Made by a program: the position numbers and the translations under genes
The notes under the pieces: generated by a model
What the model was told of the DNA's origin: nothing
Databases searched by the model: none
Seen by the model: only the letters and a program-made list of their open reading frames with translations
Shown here: positions 15,277-23,243 of the stretch, piece after piece
Position numbering within the stretch: position 1 is the first letter of the stretch
How the letters are laid out: the number at the start of each line of letters is the position of its first letter
Source: Cloacimonetes bacterium UBA4175
GTDB lineage: Bacteria > Cloacimonadota > Cloacimonadia > Cloacimonadales > Cloacimonadaceae
Length of the DNA stretch: 29,140 bases
Assembly: GCA_002379855.1 (NCBI GenBank)
Contig: DFUX01000042.1
Coordinates: forward strand, 9,400 to 38,539
Direction: 5' to 3'

Positions 15277-17652
15277 ATGGAAGATCATAACAACAGGATT
15301 CCGAGGACACTGCCAGTATTGCACATTAACAATGTGGTGATGTTTCCCTATTTGTTGATGCCATTGGTGGTTTCAGACGATGAATCCAAGCTGGTGATCG
15401 ATCATGCATTATCCCAGGATAAGACAATGGCCTTTTTCCTGGAAAAAAACAAAACTGAGCCCAATGATATCGGCCTTTACGAGATCGGCACCTCGGTGAC
15501 CATATTGAGGATGCTGCGCAACCAGGATGGTTCGATCAGCCTGCTTTTACAGGGAACTTCCAGGATACGCATGCAAAAAGTGGTTCAGCGCGAGCCTTTT
15601 ATTATGGTCGATGTGGAAAGTATTGTGGAATCCAGCGTGGAAGACACAGAGATACATGCTTATCGCACCATTGCAGTGGAACTGATGGAAAAGATCGCTC
15701 AGGAAAGCACTGTGCTCAACCCAGAGATGATCGCTGGTTTGAACAGCATTAAACAAGCTGGCAGGGTAGCAGATATCATAGCTGGTAACCTTGAATTGCA
15801 AACAGAGGACAGGCAGATTATTCTGGAAGCCATAGATCTGAAAAGGCGTTTCAAACATCTGAACAACTGTCTGGCAGAAATGATTAAACAGATGCGGGTG
15901 GAAAACCATATCCGCAGCAATATCCAGTTGGAAATGACTGAAGACCAGCGCCGCTACTATCTGCGGGAGCAGATGGACGCCATCCGCAAAGAACTTGGCG
16001 AGAGCGACGAAGTTAGCAAGGAAATCCTCAAGTGGAAAGAACTGATCACCAAGAACAAACTTCCCGACTATGTCGAGGAAGTGGCGCTGGAGGAACTTGA
16101 GCGGCTTTCATCCATGCAGCCCGCTGCCAGCGAATACGCCGTGATTCGCAACTATCTGGACTGGATCGTGAACCTCCCCTGGAACAAACACAGTAAGGAC
16201 AGGCTGGAACTTCCGAGAATCGAGAGAATTCTGACTCAGGACCATTATGGGCTGGAAAAGCCCAAAGAGCGTATTCTGGAGTTCATCGCCGTAAAGAAGC
16301 TAAAAGGGCGGATCAAAGGACCGATTCTGTGCTTTGTGGGTCCTCCGGGAACCGGTAAAACATCGATTGGCAAATCGGTGGCCAGAGCGCTTAACCGCAA
16401 GTTCATACGCCTGTCGCTGGGCGGAATTCACGACGAAGCCGAGATTCGCGGGCATCGCCGCACCTACATCGGCGCGATGCCGGGAAAGATTATCATGGAA
16501 ATCAAGCGGCAGGGAACGGCGAATCCCGTCTTTATGCTGGATGAAATCGATAAACTGGGACGTGATTTTCGCGGGGATCCGGCCGCGGCTCTTTTGGAGG
16601 TGTTGGATCCCGAGCAGAACAATAGCTTTATCGACAACTACATAAACCTGCCATTCGATCTGTCCGAAGTGATGTTTATCACGACAGCCAATTCGCTGGA
16701 TACCATACCCCAGGCTTTGCGCGACAGGATGGAGATCATTGAGTTCACAAGTTATTTGGAATACGACAAGATTCAGATCGCCAAGCGCTATCTTGTTCCC
16801 CGCGAGAAAGAAGCGAATGGTCTCAAGGATCAGAAGATCACATTCAAAAAATCCGCCCTGGAAGAGTTGATCCGCTATTATGTGCGGGAAGCGGGAGTGC
16901 GGAATCTGCAAAGGAGGATCGGCTCTATCTTCCGCAAGATAGCGAAAAAAGTAGCCAGCGGAGAGACGGAGGAGATCTCACTGGGCTCCAAGGAGATTAA
17001 AGATTATCTGGGACCGCGGAAATACACTCTGGAACTGGCCAACCGCAAGCCGGAGATTGGCATTGCCACAGGCTTGGCCTGGACCAGCTACGGCGGCGAA
17101 CTGCTGTTTTGCGAAGCCACGCGGATGCCCGGAAAGGGAGCGATCCAGCTTACGGGTTTACTGGGTGAAGTAATGAAAGAATCGGCAAGAATAGCACTCA
17201 GCTATCTGAAAGCAAACTCCGATCGTTATAACATCAATCCGAAAGATTTTGGAAAATACGACATCCATGTTCATTTTCCCGCGGGAGCCGTGCCCAAGGA
17301 TGGGCCATCTGCCGGCATCACTCTCACGGTGGTCCTTGCCTCCCTCTTTACACAGCGCAAAGTGAGGCACGACATCGCCATGACCGGAGAAATAACACTC
17401 ACGGGCAGGGTATTGGGTATTGGGGGCCTCAAAGAGAAAATGCTTGCCGCAAAAAGGGCGGGAATACGCAATCTGATCATACCCCGCGAGAATGAAGAAA
17501 CCCTCAGCGACATATCCGCGGACATATTGGAAGATATGAAGATAACCTTTGTGGATAAGTTCAAGGATGTTTTTTCCCTGGTGTTTCTGCCGGAAGCCGT
17601 ACCAAAAATGAAGACGGTGAAAACAGCCAGTCCCTCGGGTGACAAGTCCTAA
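15277..17652 (+). CDS. lon: ATP-dependent protease Lon
   Basis: The product is 791 aa from the ATG at 15277, chosen because AGGAGAG lies just upstream; an ATG eight codons earlier has no ribosome site. Lon unfolds and degrades misfolded and regulatory proteins in the cytoplasm. The N-terminal substrate-binding domain (about 8-205) begins LPVLHINNVVMFP. The AAA+ module has Walker A GPPGTGKTSIGK (near residue 355) and Walker B FMLDEIDKLG. The protease domain has the catalytic Ser in DGPSAGIT (near 678) and the catalytic Lys in GGLKEKMLAAKRAG (near 720). It is a complete LonA-type enzyme. The upstream palindrome suggests repressor control. Confidence 0.98.
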   Translation: MEDHNNRIPRTLPVLHINNVVMFPYLLMPLVVSDDESKLVIDHALSQDKTMAFFLEKNKTEPNDIGLYEIGTSVTILRMLRNQDGSISLLLQGTSRIRMQKVVQREPFIMVDVESIVESSVEDTEIHAYRTIAVELMEKIAQESTVLNPEMIAGLNSIKQAGRVADIIAGNLELQTEDRQIILEAIDLKRRFKHLNNCLAEMIKQMRVENHIRSNIQLEMTEDQRRYYLREQMDAIRKELGESDEVSKEILKWKELITKNKLPDYVEEVALEELERLSSMQPAASEYAVIRNYLDWIVNLPWNKHSKDRLELPRIERILTQDHYGLEKPKERILEFIAVKKLKGRIKGPILCFVGPPGTGKTSIGKSVARALNRKFIRLSLGGIHDEAEIRGHRRTYIGAMPGKIIMEIKRQGTANPVFMLDEIDKLGRDFRGDPAAALLEVLDPEQNNSFIDNYINLPFDLSEVMFITTANSLDTIPQALRDRMEIIEFTSYLEYDKIQIAKRYLVPREKEANGLKDQKITFKKSALEELIRYYVREAGVRNLQRRIGSIFRKIAKKVASGETEEISLGSKEIKDYLGPRKYTLELANRKPEIGIATGLAWTSYGGELLFCEATRMPGKGAIQLTGLLGEVMKESARIALSYLKANSDRYNINPKDFGKYDIHVHFPAGAVPKDGPSAGITLTVVLASLFTQRKVRHDIAMTGEITLTGRVLGIGGLKEKMLAAKRAGIRNLIIPRENEETLSDISADILEDMKITFVDKFKDVFSLVFLPEAVPKMKTVKTASPSGDKS

Positions 17653-17661
17653 CTCCGTAAG

Positions 17662-19107
17662 ATGGAACGATATCCGAACATCATCATTCTTTTGAATCTG
17701 CCGCAGCACTACATTCCCAAGGCTGAGTTTGTGCTGCGGACTTTTTGCTATATTCTGCGCCTGAATCCCAAATTCGTCTATGGCAGCGGACATGAAGGCG
17801 TGCACCTCTACTATGGACCCTATTCTGCCATCGACTGCCCCATCAAGATACACTATGATGGCTATAGTTCGGAGTTTTTTGAAAGACGCGAACTTTATCC
17901 TTTGGAAAAGGTCAACTTCTGTTTATATCATAAGGAGTACATTCCGTTTCTGTTTTCGCTTAACGGCGCTATTTTCTCCTTCAAGCCGGAATCTGTGATG
18001 ATCCGCAAGGATATTGTGGCCAGCGCTTTCTACTTTCTGACCTGTTGGCATGAATACATACTGGGGCAACGCGGGGAGCGCAGGGGGAGGGTGGATTTTC
18101 GCCAATCCCTGCAATACAGATGGGATTTTACCGATGTGCCGGTGGTGGATGTCTATTGCCAGATGCTGCTGTTTGCCATGGGCATCCAACTTCCTCAGTT
18201 TATCAGGGAGATCAATTGGAACCAGACAAAACGCTTTTCCATCTCGATATCCCACGATATAGATTACTGGGATTATTGGGCTGCTGGTCAAAAAATGGAG
18301 ACTTTCAAATACAATCTGCGTACTTTTCACAAAAGACCGCTCAACGCGGCGTACAAGATGATCGGGCACGCCCTGCATAAAAACCTCATTCACAATCCCC
18401 AACATTTGATCAGGAACATTTTGCGCCATGAACATAAAAGAGGGGTGAGGTCTACCTGGTTCATCTTTGGAAAAGATGACTATGAGGATGCCCGGCAGAA
18501 CTACATTGCCGATGCCTCCAGCAGGGAACAATTGCAATCGCTTCTGGCTGATCAGGACGTGGGCTTGCATGGCAGCCCGGAATCGGCTTTCGACGCGCAA
18601 ATCTTGAAAAAAGAAATGGACTGTTTGGTCAGCCTCGGCTTTCGTATCAGCGGGTATCGGTCGCATTATCTGCATTTTGATTATCAGAAAAGCTTTGCGA
18701 TCCTGGAAGATTCCGGCATTCTCTACGATTCTACTTTGGGGTATTGGGAAAACATTGGCTTCAGAGCTGGAATTTCCTTTCCCTTTTATCCTTTCAACAT
18801 TGCCCAAAACAGACCTTTTCGTGTTTTGGAGATACCTCTGATCGTGATGGACACCACCCTGCTATCCGGCAAAGCTATGAATCTCAGCCCCAGATCGGCT
18901 GGTTTGGCTCTCAGGCGTTTGATCAACATAGCCGCCAGATACCAGTCCCATTTATCACTGCTCTGGCACAACACTACCTTTGACCCCATCGATTATCCCC
19001 TGTGGGGCAAGGTTTATTGGAAGACACTGCGCTACGCGGAAAAAAAGAATGGCTGGATCACATACCTGCAGGATATCTACGAGGAACAGGTTACAGATAG
19101 TTATTAG
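17662..19107 (+). CDS. Polysaccharide deacetylase-like protein with N-terminal DUF7033-type region
   Basis: The product is 481 aa with no signal peptide. The C-terminal part (about 190-475) resembles the NodB/CE4 fold. SISHDIDYW matches the metal-binding Asp-Asp motif, VGLHGS replaces the usual H-(S/T)-x3-H motif, GYRSHYLHF is the Arg motif, and SLLWHNTTFD is the His motif near the end. The N-terminal 170 residues resemble the domain often found before such deacetylases in Bacteroidetes-type genomes, which I take as DUF7033. The substrate is unknown and cell-surface glycan is a guess. The second metal motif is unusual, so activity is not certain. The gene starts 9 bp after lon and precedes plsC. 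Confidence 0.75.
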   Translation: MERYPNIIILLNLPQHYIPKAEFVLRTFCYILRLNPKFVYGSGHEGVHLYYGPYSAIDCPIKIHYDGYSSEFFERRELYPLEKVNFCLYHKEYIPFLFSLNGAIFSFKPESVMIRKDIVASAFYFLTCWHEYILGQRGERRGRVDFRQSLQYRWDFTDVPVVDVYCQMLLFAMGIQLPQFIREINWNQTKRFSISISHDIDYWDYWAAGQKMETFKYNLRTFHKRPLNAAYKMIGHALHKNLIHNPQHLIRNILRHEHKRGVRSTWFIFGKDDYEDARQNYIADASSREQLQSLLADQDVGLHGSPESAFDAQILKKEMDCLVSLGFRISGYRSHYLHFDYQKSFAILEDSGILYDSTLGYWENIGFRAGISFPFYPFNIAQNRPFRVLEIPLIVMDTTLLSGKAMNLSPRSAGLALRRLINIAARYQSHLSLLWHNTTFDPIDYPLWGKVYWKTLRYAEKKNGWITYLQDIYEEQVTDSY

Positions 19108-19116
19108 GTAGCTGGA

Positions 19117-19848
19117 ATGAAGATGGGAAAGTTGCTGTCGTTGTTGTGGATAACGCTTTACTGCTTGTTTTTCCTGATCTCCCTTATCGCTTATCTGCCG
19201 TTGAGTCTGGTGAAACTGTTGGTTTCAAAAGAGTCGTATGTGCGGCTTTTTTATATCTTGGTCAGTTGGTGGGGCAGGGCTACCGTACGCAGCACTGGAT
19301 CCCGGGTTTATATCGAAGGTCTGGATTTGATACCGGATAATGGCCGGCTCTGTTTTATAGGCAATCACCAAGGCCTGTTCGATATACCGGCTCTGTTGGG
19401 CTATCTGGGGCGCCCGGTTGCGTTCATTGCAAAAAAGGAACTGTTCAGGGTCCCTATTCTATCTCTATGGATGCGGGAGTTCAACTGCGTATTCATCGAC
19501 AGAAAGAACTCACGCGCCGCCATCAAGTCCTTTGAAGCAAGCGCTAAAATCATCCGTAGCGGCCATCCACTGATCATCTTTCCCGAGGGCACAAGGTCGC
19601 AAAAAGATGAAATGGGGGAGTTCCACCAGGGAAGTTTCAAGCTGCCCCTAATGGCGGAGGCCACGATAGTCCCCTTTGTGATCAAGGGAACGTGGAGAAT
19701 CTATGAAGGGGACAGGCAAATCCGTTCCGCTCCTGTAAAAATCAGAATCCTCCCGGCTATTGAGGTTAGTGATCCCATCTATTCAGACCGGAAGCGCTTA
19801 TCTGAATATCTTTACAGTTTGATTGAGAGCAACCTGAAAAGCATGTAG
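19117..19848 (+). CDS. plsC: 1-acyl-sn-glycerol-3-phosphate acyltransferase
   Basis: The product is 243 aa. It transfers an acyl chain to lysophosphatidic acid to form phosphatidic acid at the inner membrane. An N-terminal transmembrane helix (about 5-35) precedes the catalytic motif NHQGLFD (HX4D), the acceptor-binding VFIDRKNSRAA segment and the FPEGTRS motif. All the key blocks of the PlsC/LPLAT family are present and the length is normal. A second Met at residue 3 is an alternative start. It is the last gene of the plus-strand run. Confidence 0.94.
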   Translation: MKMGKLLSLLWITLYCLFFLISLIAYLPLSLVKLLVSKESYVRLFYILVSWWGRATVRSTGSRVYIEGLDLIPDNGRLCFIGNHQGLFDIPALLGYLGRPVAFIAKKELFRVPILSLWMREFNCVFIDRKNSRAAIKSFEASAKIIRSGHPLIIFPEGTRSQKDEMGEFHQGSFKLPLMAEATIVPFVIKGTWRIYEGDRQIRSAPVKIRILPAIEVSDPIYSDRKRLSEYLYSLIESNLKSM

Positions 19849-20165
19849 GGAATTGCCCACAGTAGTTTGGCAATCATCCAGTCGAGCGCGTCAATATGTC
19901 AGGCAAAGAGAACAGATGGCAGAGCCGTTTGTCTTCCCAATCCCGCCCTCATGGCTTGATGATCTACCAACCGCCCATTGATGTCCGGGCGATTCCCGGC
20001 CCAGCGATTACTCAGCGTTCAATGAGCGATCAGTGAGCGATGAGCATATGAGGGGCTCTTGAGGGCTGGAATGTAGATCATGGGAAAACACATGGGACCG
20101 ATGACAAATACGCGCCCAACAGCTTGCTTTTCCCTATCTGGATAGGTTGCCTAACGCTATGGTTT
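19849..20165. other. Convergent intergenic gap with repeat
   Basis: This 317-bp gap lies between plsC and the phosphatase gene, which point towards each other. The right copy of the 80-bp repeat occupies 19971-20050. CCTATC-TG-GATAGG (20133-20146) is a perfect palindrome. AACGCT (20153-20158) pairs with AGCGTT (20170-20175) across the phosphatase stop codon. Neither hairpin is followed by a T-tract on either strand, so a terminator is not established. I see no gene here. Confidence 0.6.
19971..20050 (-). repeat. 80-bp dispersed repeat, right copy (inverted relative to left copy)
   Basis: Read on the minus strand, this is the counterpart of 191-270 (64 of 80 identical, no gaps). The 11-bp units read TCATCGCTCAC, TGATCGCTCAT, TGAACGCTGAG and TAATCGCTGGG. 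The best-conserved part is the unit array. The part beyond it holds a small hairpin, CCGGG-CGATT-CCCGG (19985-19999), that the left copy does not keep. Confidence 0.75.
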
Positions 20166-22091
20166 TCAAAGCGTTCCGTTTCCCAGATACTCAATCGCCA
20201 GAATCGATATATCGTCTTTGTGCGTGGCTTGATTGGAGAAAGCGTGCACCTCGGTTAAAATAGCGTTGGCGGTAATCTCGGGATGTGTCTGGGACAGACT
20301 ATTCAGAACTGCTTCCAGGCGCTCGTATCCGAAAAAGTCATTATTGGAACTCATGGCCTCGGTGACGCCATCGGTCAACACGACAATCGTATCTCCGGGT
20401 TCCAGTGAAACCTTTTCTGAGCCGATTTTCAGGTTTTTCAAAAATCCCAGGGCTGTGGAGTGGGTTTCGGAGTATTTGCGCAGCTTCCTGGCTGGATTGA
20501 CGATATAAAGCGGGACATGCCCCGCGTTGGCAAAGGTCATCCTGCCTGTGGTCAGATCTATGATGCCGAGAATGATGGTAACGAAGTTGGATTCGAGGTT
20601 GTTTTCGATCAGGAAAGTGTTCACCTTTTTCAGGATCAGCTCGGGTTGGTTCTGGCCTGGCGCGATAGAGCGCAGCAGTGTGGTTACCATGGTCATGGTC
20701 ATTGCCGCCACGATACCTTTTCCTGCCACATCCGCGATAGCGAAGCAGTATGTGTCTTGATCGAGCAGGAAATAGTCATACAGATCGCCACCAATTTCCC
20801 CGGCAGGTTCCAGGATCCCAAAAGATGAGATGCGGTCCGGACTCAGGGGTTGACCCGTGTTTTTGGGAATCAGGTTGCGTTGTATGGCTGAAGCAAAGAT
20901 AACCTCGTTCAGTATCTTGTTTTTCTCGTCAGTCACCAAACGGATGTTTTCCACATATTTTTGCAACGCATTCTGCATTGCGGTGACAGCTTCGCCCAAA
21001 ACCTCGGATTCCCGGATGTGGGGCAGTTCAGGAAGGGGAGTTTGGAAATCACCCGAGCCAATTCTGGTAAATGATTCAACAATTGGTTTCAGCGTGTGGT
21101 TCAGGCGCAGCGATGAAACATAGATCCCACCACATATAACGGTGAATGCGCCAAGCTCAGAAAAGAAAAGCATCCACAGAAGCTTTTTCAAATCTGCCAA
21201 CAGTTCTTTTTCCGGAACAACTATAGCCAAGGTCCATTGGTTTGTTTGCAATGGCATATAATAGTACCAGCTTGATGGATGCTTATTCTGTTCGGGAATT
21301 TGAAGAAATCCTGTCCTGCCTGAGCACATTTTCCTGCCCAGGTCTCTTAAGGTGGGGTCGCCCAATTCTTCAGCCAGATCAAAAAAAGTATAGTTCATCA
21401 AGAGGGAATCGGCAGGGTGAGTCACAATGGTGCCATTATTGGTAAGCAGTATGGCGTAACCGGTTTTATATATCTTTACCTGTTGGGCAACTGTTTGAAA
21501 GCTTTCCAAAGGCATATCCAGTCTCAGGATGCCCCGATTTCCAGCCATCTGTAGAGGTAGTGAATAAGACACCAGAATTCTGCCTGTGGCATAAGTGTCA
21601 TACCAAGGCTCGCTCCAATATTCCCAGTTGGTCAGATCGGGGATCTGATACCAGTCCATAAACTGGTAGTCTGTGCCATCCATCCGTTTGCTGATAGTTT
21701 TACCTGCCAAAAGCTGATAAAGAACGGGAGGTTTTCCCACAACTGGATCCTGGGCGATACAGACAGAACGAAGCTGGTTGTTTTCAATAAATTGATTGTC
21801 GATAAATGAGAGCAACTCCCTCTCATCCAGGGTACCCAGTGCAAGCAGCTCTTTCAGCATTTTACCCTGGATTTCCAGTTTTCTCATGTCAATTTCGATC
21901 TGATGTATTTTATTGTGAGCCAGGAAGCCAAGATCGTTCTGCGCATGTTCCAGCATAACCTTGCCCACGAAGTGGCGAGTTACAAGCAAAGACGCGGCGA
22001 ACACCAATACCAAAACTGCAAAGGTGACTATGATCAGTTGAGAAGCGAGGCTTCTACTTTTTTTCCTGGGCAAAGGGGTAGAACCTCTCAT
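20166..22091 (-). CDS. Cache-HAMP-PP2C (RsbU/SpoIIE-type) membrane serine phosphatase
   Basis: The product is 641 aa from the ATG at 22091; a TTG two codons earlier is the alternative. Residues about 18-40 are a transmembrane helix. Residues about 45-300 form an extracytoplasmic dCache-like sensor (DWYQIPDLTNWEYWSEPWYD, GRILVSYSLPL). A second helix near 305-330 leads into HAMP, a coiled linker and a PP2C domain (about 410-635). The metal-binding aspartates are present in GGDLYDYF, ADVAGKG, LTDGVTEA and KDDISIL. Such phosphatases usually dephosphorylate an anti-sigma-factor antagonist and so release a sigma factor. No such partner is encoded in the window. The gene overlaps the end of the upstream binding-protein gene by 38 bp, so the two are made together. 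Confidence 0.9.
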   Translation of the reverse strand: MRGSTPLPRKKSRSLASQLIIVTFAVLVLVFAASLLVTRHFVGKVMLEHAQNDLGFLAHNKIHQIEIDMRKLEIQGKMLKELLALGTLDERELLSFIDNQFIENNQLRSVCIAQDPVVGKPPVLYQLLAGKTISKRMDGTDYQFMDWYQIPDLTNWEYWSEPWYDTYATGRILVSYSLPLQMAGNRGILRLDMPLESFQTVAQQVKIYKTGYAILLTNNGTIVTHPADSLLMNYTFFDLAEELGDPTLRDLGRKMCSGRTGFLQIPEQNKHPSSWYYYMPLQTNQWTLAIVVPEKELLADLKKLLWMLFFSELGAFTVICGGIYVSSLRLNHTLKPIVESFTRIGSGDFQTPLPELPHIRESEVLGEAVTAMQNALQKYVENIRLVTDEKNKILNEVIFASAIQRNLIPKNTGQPLSPDRISSFGILEPAGEIGGDLYDYFLLDQDTYCFAIADVAGKGIVAAMTMTMVTTLLRSIAPGQNQPELILKKVNTFLIENNLESNFVTIILGIIDLTTGRMTFANAGHVPLYIVNPARKLRKYSETHSTALGFLKNLKIGSEKVSLEPGDTIVVLTDGVTEAMSSNNDFFGYERLEAVLNSLSQTHPEITANAILTEVHAFSNQATHKDDISILAIEYLGNGTL

Positions 22092-23112
22092 AATCAATCC
22101 GGTTTCTGATCACTTTGTGCTTTTCCATCAGATCGCAGACCTTGTCGTAATCATTCCTGCTGAGGACGCCGATACCTTCGGGATGGTCCAAAACAAGGTC
22201 TTTGATCACCTCAAGCATCCAGGCCTGGTGGTTGCGATTGGCGGGAAGGTGGTACTGGCGCATGATCCGGAGTGTTTCATCCAGAGCCTCTTCCGGATGC
22301 TCAAAAGCATAAAGCCAACCCTGCATGGTGGCGGCAGTAAAATCCAGGCATGCCTGCGGGTTGTTCTCATAAAACTCTTTTGTGGTCACAAGCCCGTCAT
22401 CCACCATATCATAACCAATGTCCCTAAAGGGCACTATAAACAATTCATCCGGGTCAAGGCCAGCCATGAGGACCCGATGGTATTCATTGTATGTCATCAC
22501 ATTGCTCAGGTCGATGGCATTGCTCAATAGCAAGTTAACCGACCAATTCACTCTGACAGACTCTGTTTCAAGATCCATGTCTTTTAAAAACAGTGTAACG
22601 TGTTCTCCATATTCTCCCCCCCAGATGCCTATCTTTTTGCCTTTGATATCCTCCAATGAACTTAAGCCTGCTCTTTTTCTGCCAATCAACATATTGGGGT
22701 TTTTTTGAAACAACTGGGCCAGGTAAACCAATGGCTTTTCCTGCTCATTGTATCTAATGGCGTGGAAGATGCTTAGGCAAGTTATATCTGTAAAGCCGTC
22801 TCTAAGAGAAGAGGTGGCTGAATGGTCTGGCCCCCCGTATTGGATTTCCACAGAGAGCCCCCTGTCCCGATAGTAGCCTTTGGCATTTGCCATATAAACG
22901 CCAGCAAATTGAGCCTGATGCAGCCATTTGGGTAGAAAGCGGATCTTGACAGTGGTGGTGTCCTCCTGAATCATCGCATCCGACTTCGTTTTGCCTTCAG
23001 CGGGTGCATCATGATCGCGGCAAGCAGTCAGAAAAAGGAGCAGCAAAGCAGAGTAGATAAACAACAAAACTCTGCGCAGAGAGTTTGCCGAACAGGCAAG
23101 AAACAATTGCAT
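22054..23112 (-). CDS. NMT1/THI5-type solute-binding lipoprotein
   Basis: The product is 352 aa from the ATG at 23112. AAGGAGG ends directly before that ATG, so a TTG six bases further in (23106) has the better ribosome-site spacing and may be the true start. The signal ends in a clear lipobox, FLTAC. The mature protein has the fold markers of the NMT1 group that binds thiamine or riboflavin precursors and related small molecules: FLPKWLHQAQFAGVYMANAKGYY, then GLSVEIQYGG, LSSLEDIKGKKIGIW and DDGLVTTKEF. No permease or ATPase gene is adjacent. Instead the gene overlaps a membrane phosphatase, which points to a sensing rather than a transport role. The ligand is unknown. Confidence 0.85.
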   Translation of the reverse strand: MQLFLACSANSLRRVLLFIYSALLLLFLTACRDHDAPAEGKTKSDAMIQEDTTTVKIRFLPKWLHQAQFAGVYMANAKGYYRDRGLSVEIQYGGPDHSATSSLRDGFTDITCLSIFHAIRYNEQEKPLVYLAQLFQKNPNMLIGRKRAGLSSLEDIKGKKIGIWGGEYGEHVTLFLKDMDLETESVRVNWSVNLLLSNAIDLSNVMTYNEYHRVLMAGLDPDELFIVPFRDIGYDMVDDGLVTTKEFYENNPQACLDFTAATMQGWLYAFEHPEEALDETLRIMRQYHLPANRNHQAWMLEVIKDLVLDHPEGIGVLSRNDYDKVCDLMEKHKVIRNRIDYERFYPFAQEKK

Positions 23113-23150
23113 CCTCCTTCTGATCACATCACGCAATCAAGTACTTTGAT

Positions 23151-23181
23151 CTTATATGCCTCTTGGCATCACCACGGTCAA
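23151..23181 (-). promoter_or_regulatory. Candidate promoter with 19-bp spacer and spacer dyad, upstream of the binding-protein gene
   Basis: On the minus strand TTGACC (23181-23176) and TATAAG (23156-23151) are separated by 19 bp. The inverted repeat ATGCC-N4-GGCAT (23156-23169) lies between them. Long spacers with a central dyad are the hallmark of promoters controlled by MerR-family activators. Both hexamers match 5 of 6. Confidence 0.4.
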
Positions 23182-23243
23182 GCAGTATTCCCGCTATTAT
23201 GCCCCAATGTGTTGAAATAAATCAACGTTCTATATGGAGGCCA

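Noticed and set aside
17923..18807. A 294-codon minus-strand open frame
   Set aside because: It is antisense to the deacetylase-like gene, which carries the family motifs.
20133..20175. Bidirectional terminator between convergent genes
   Set aside because: Two inverted repeats exist, but neither has a T-tract on either strand.
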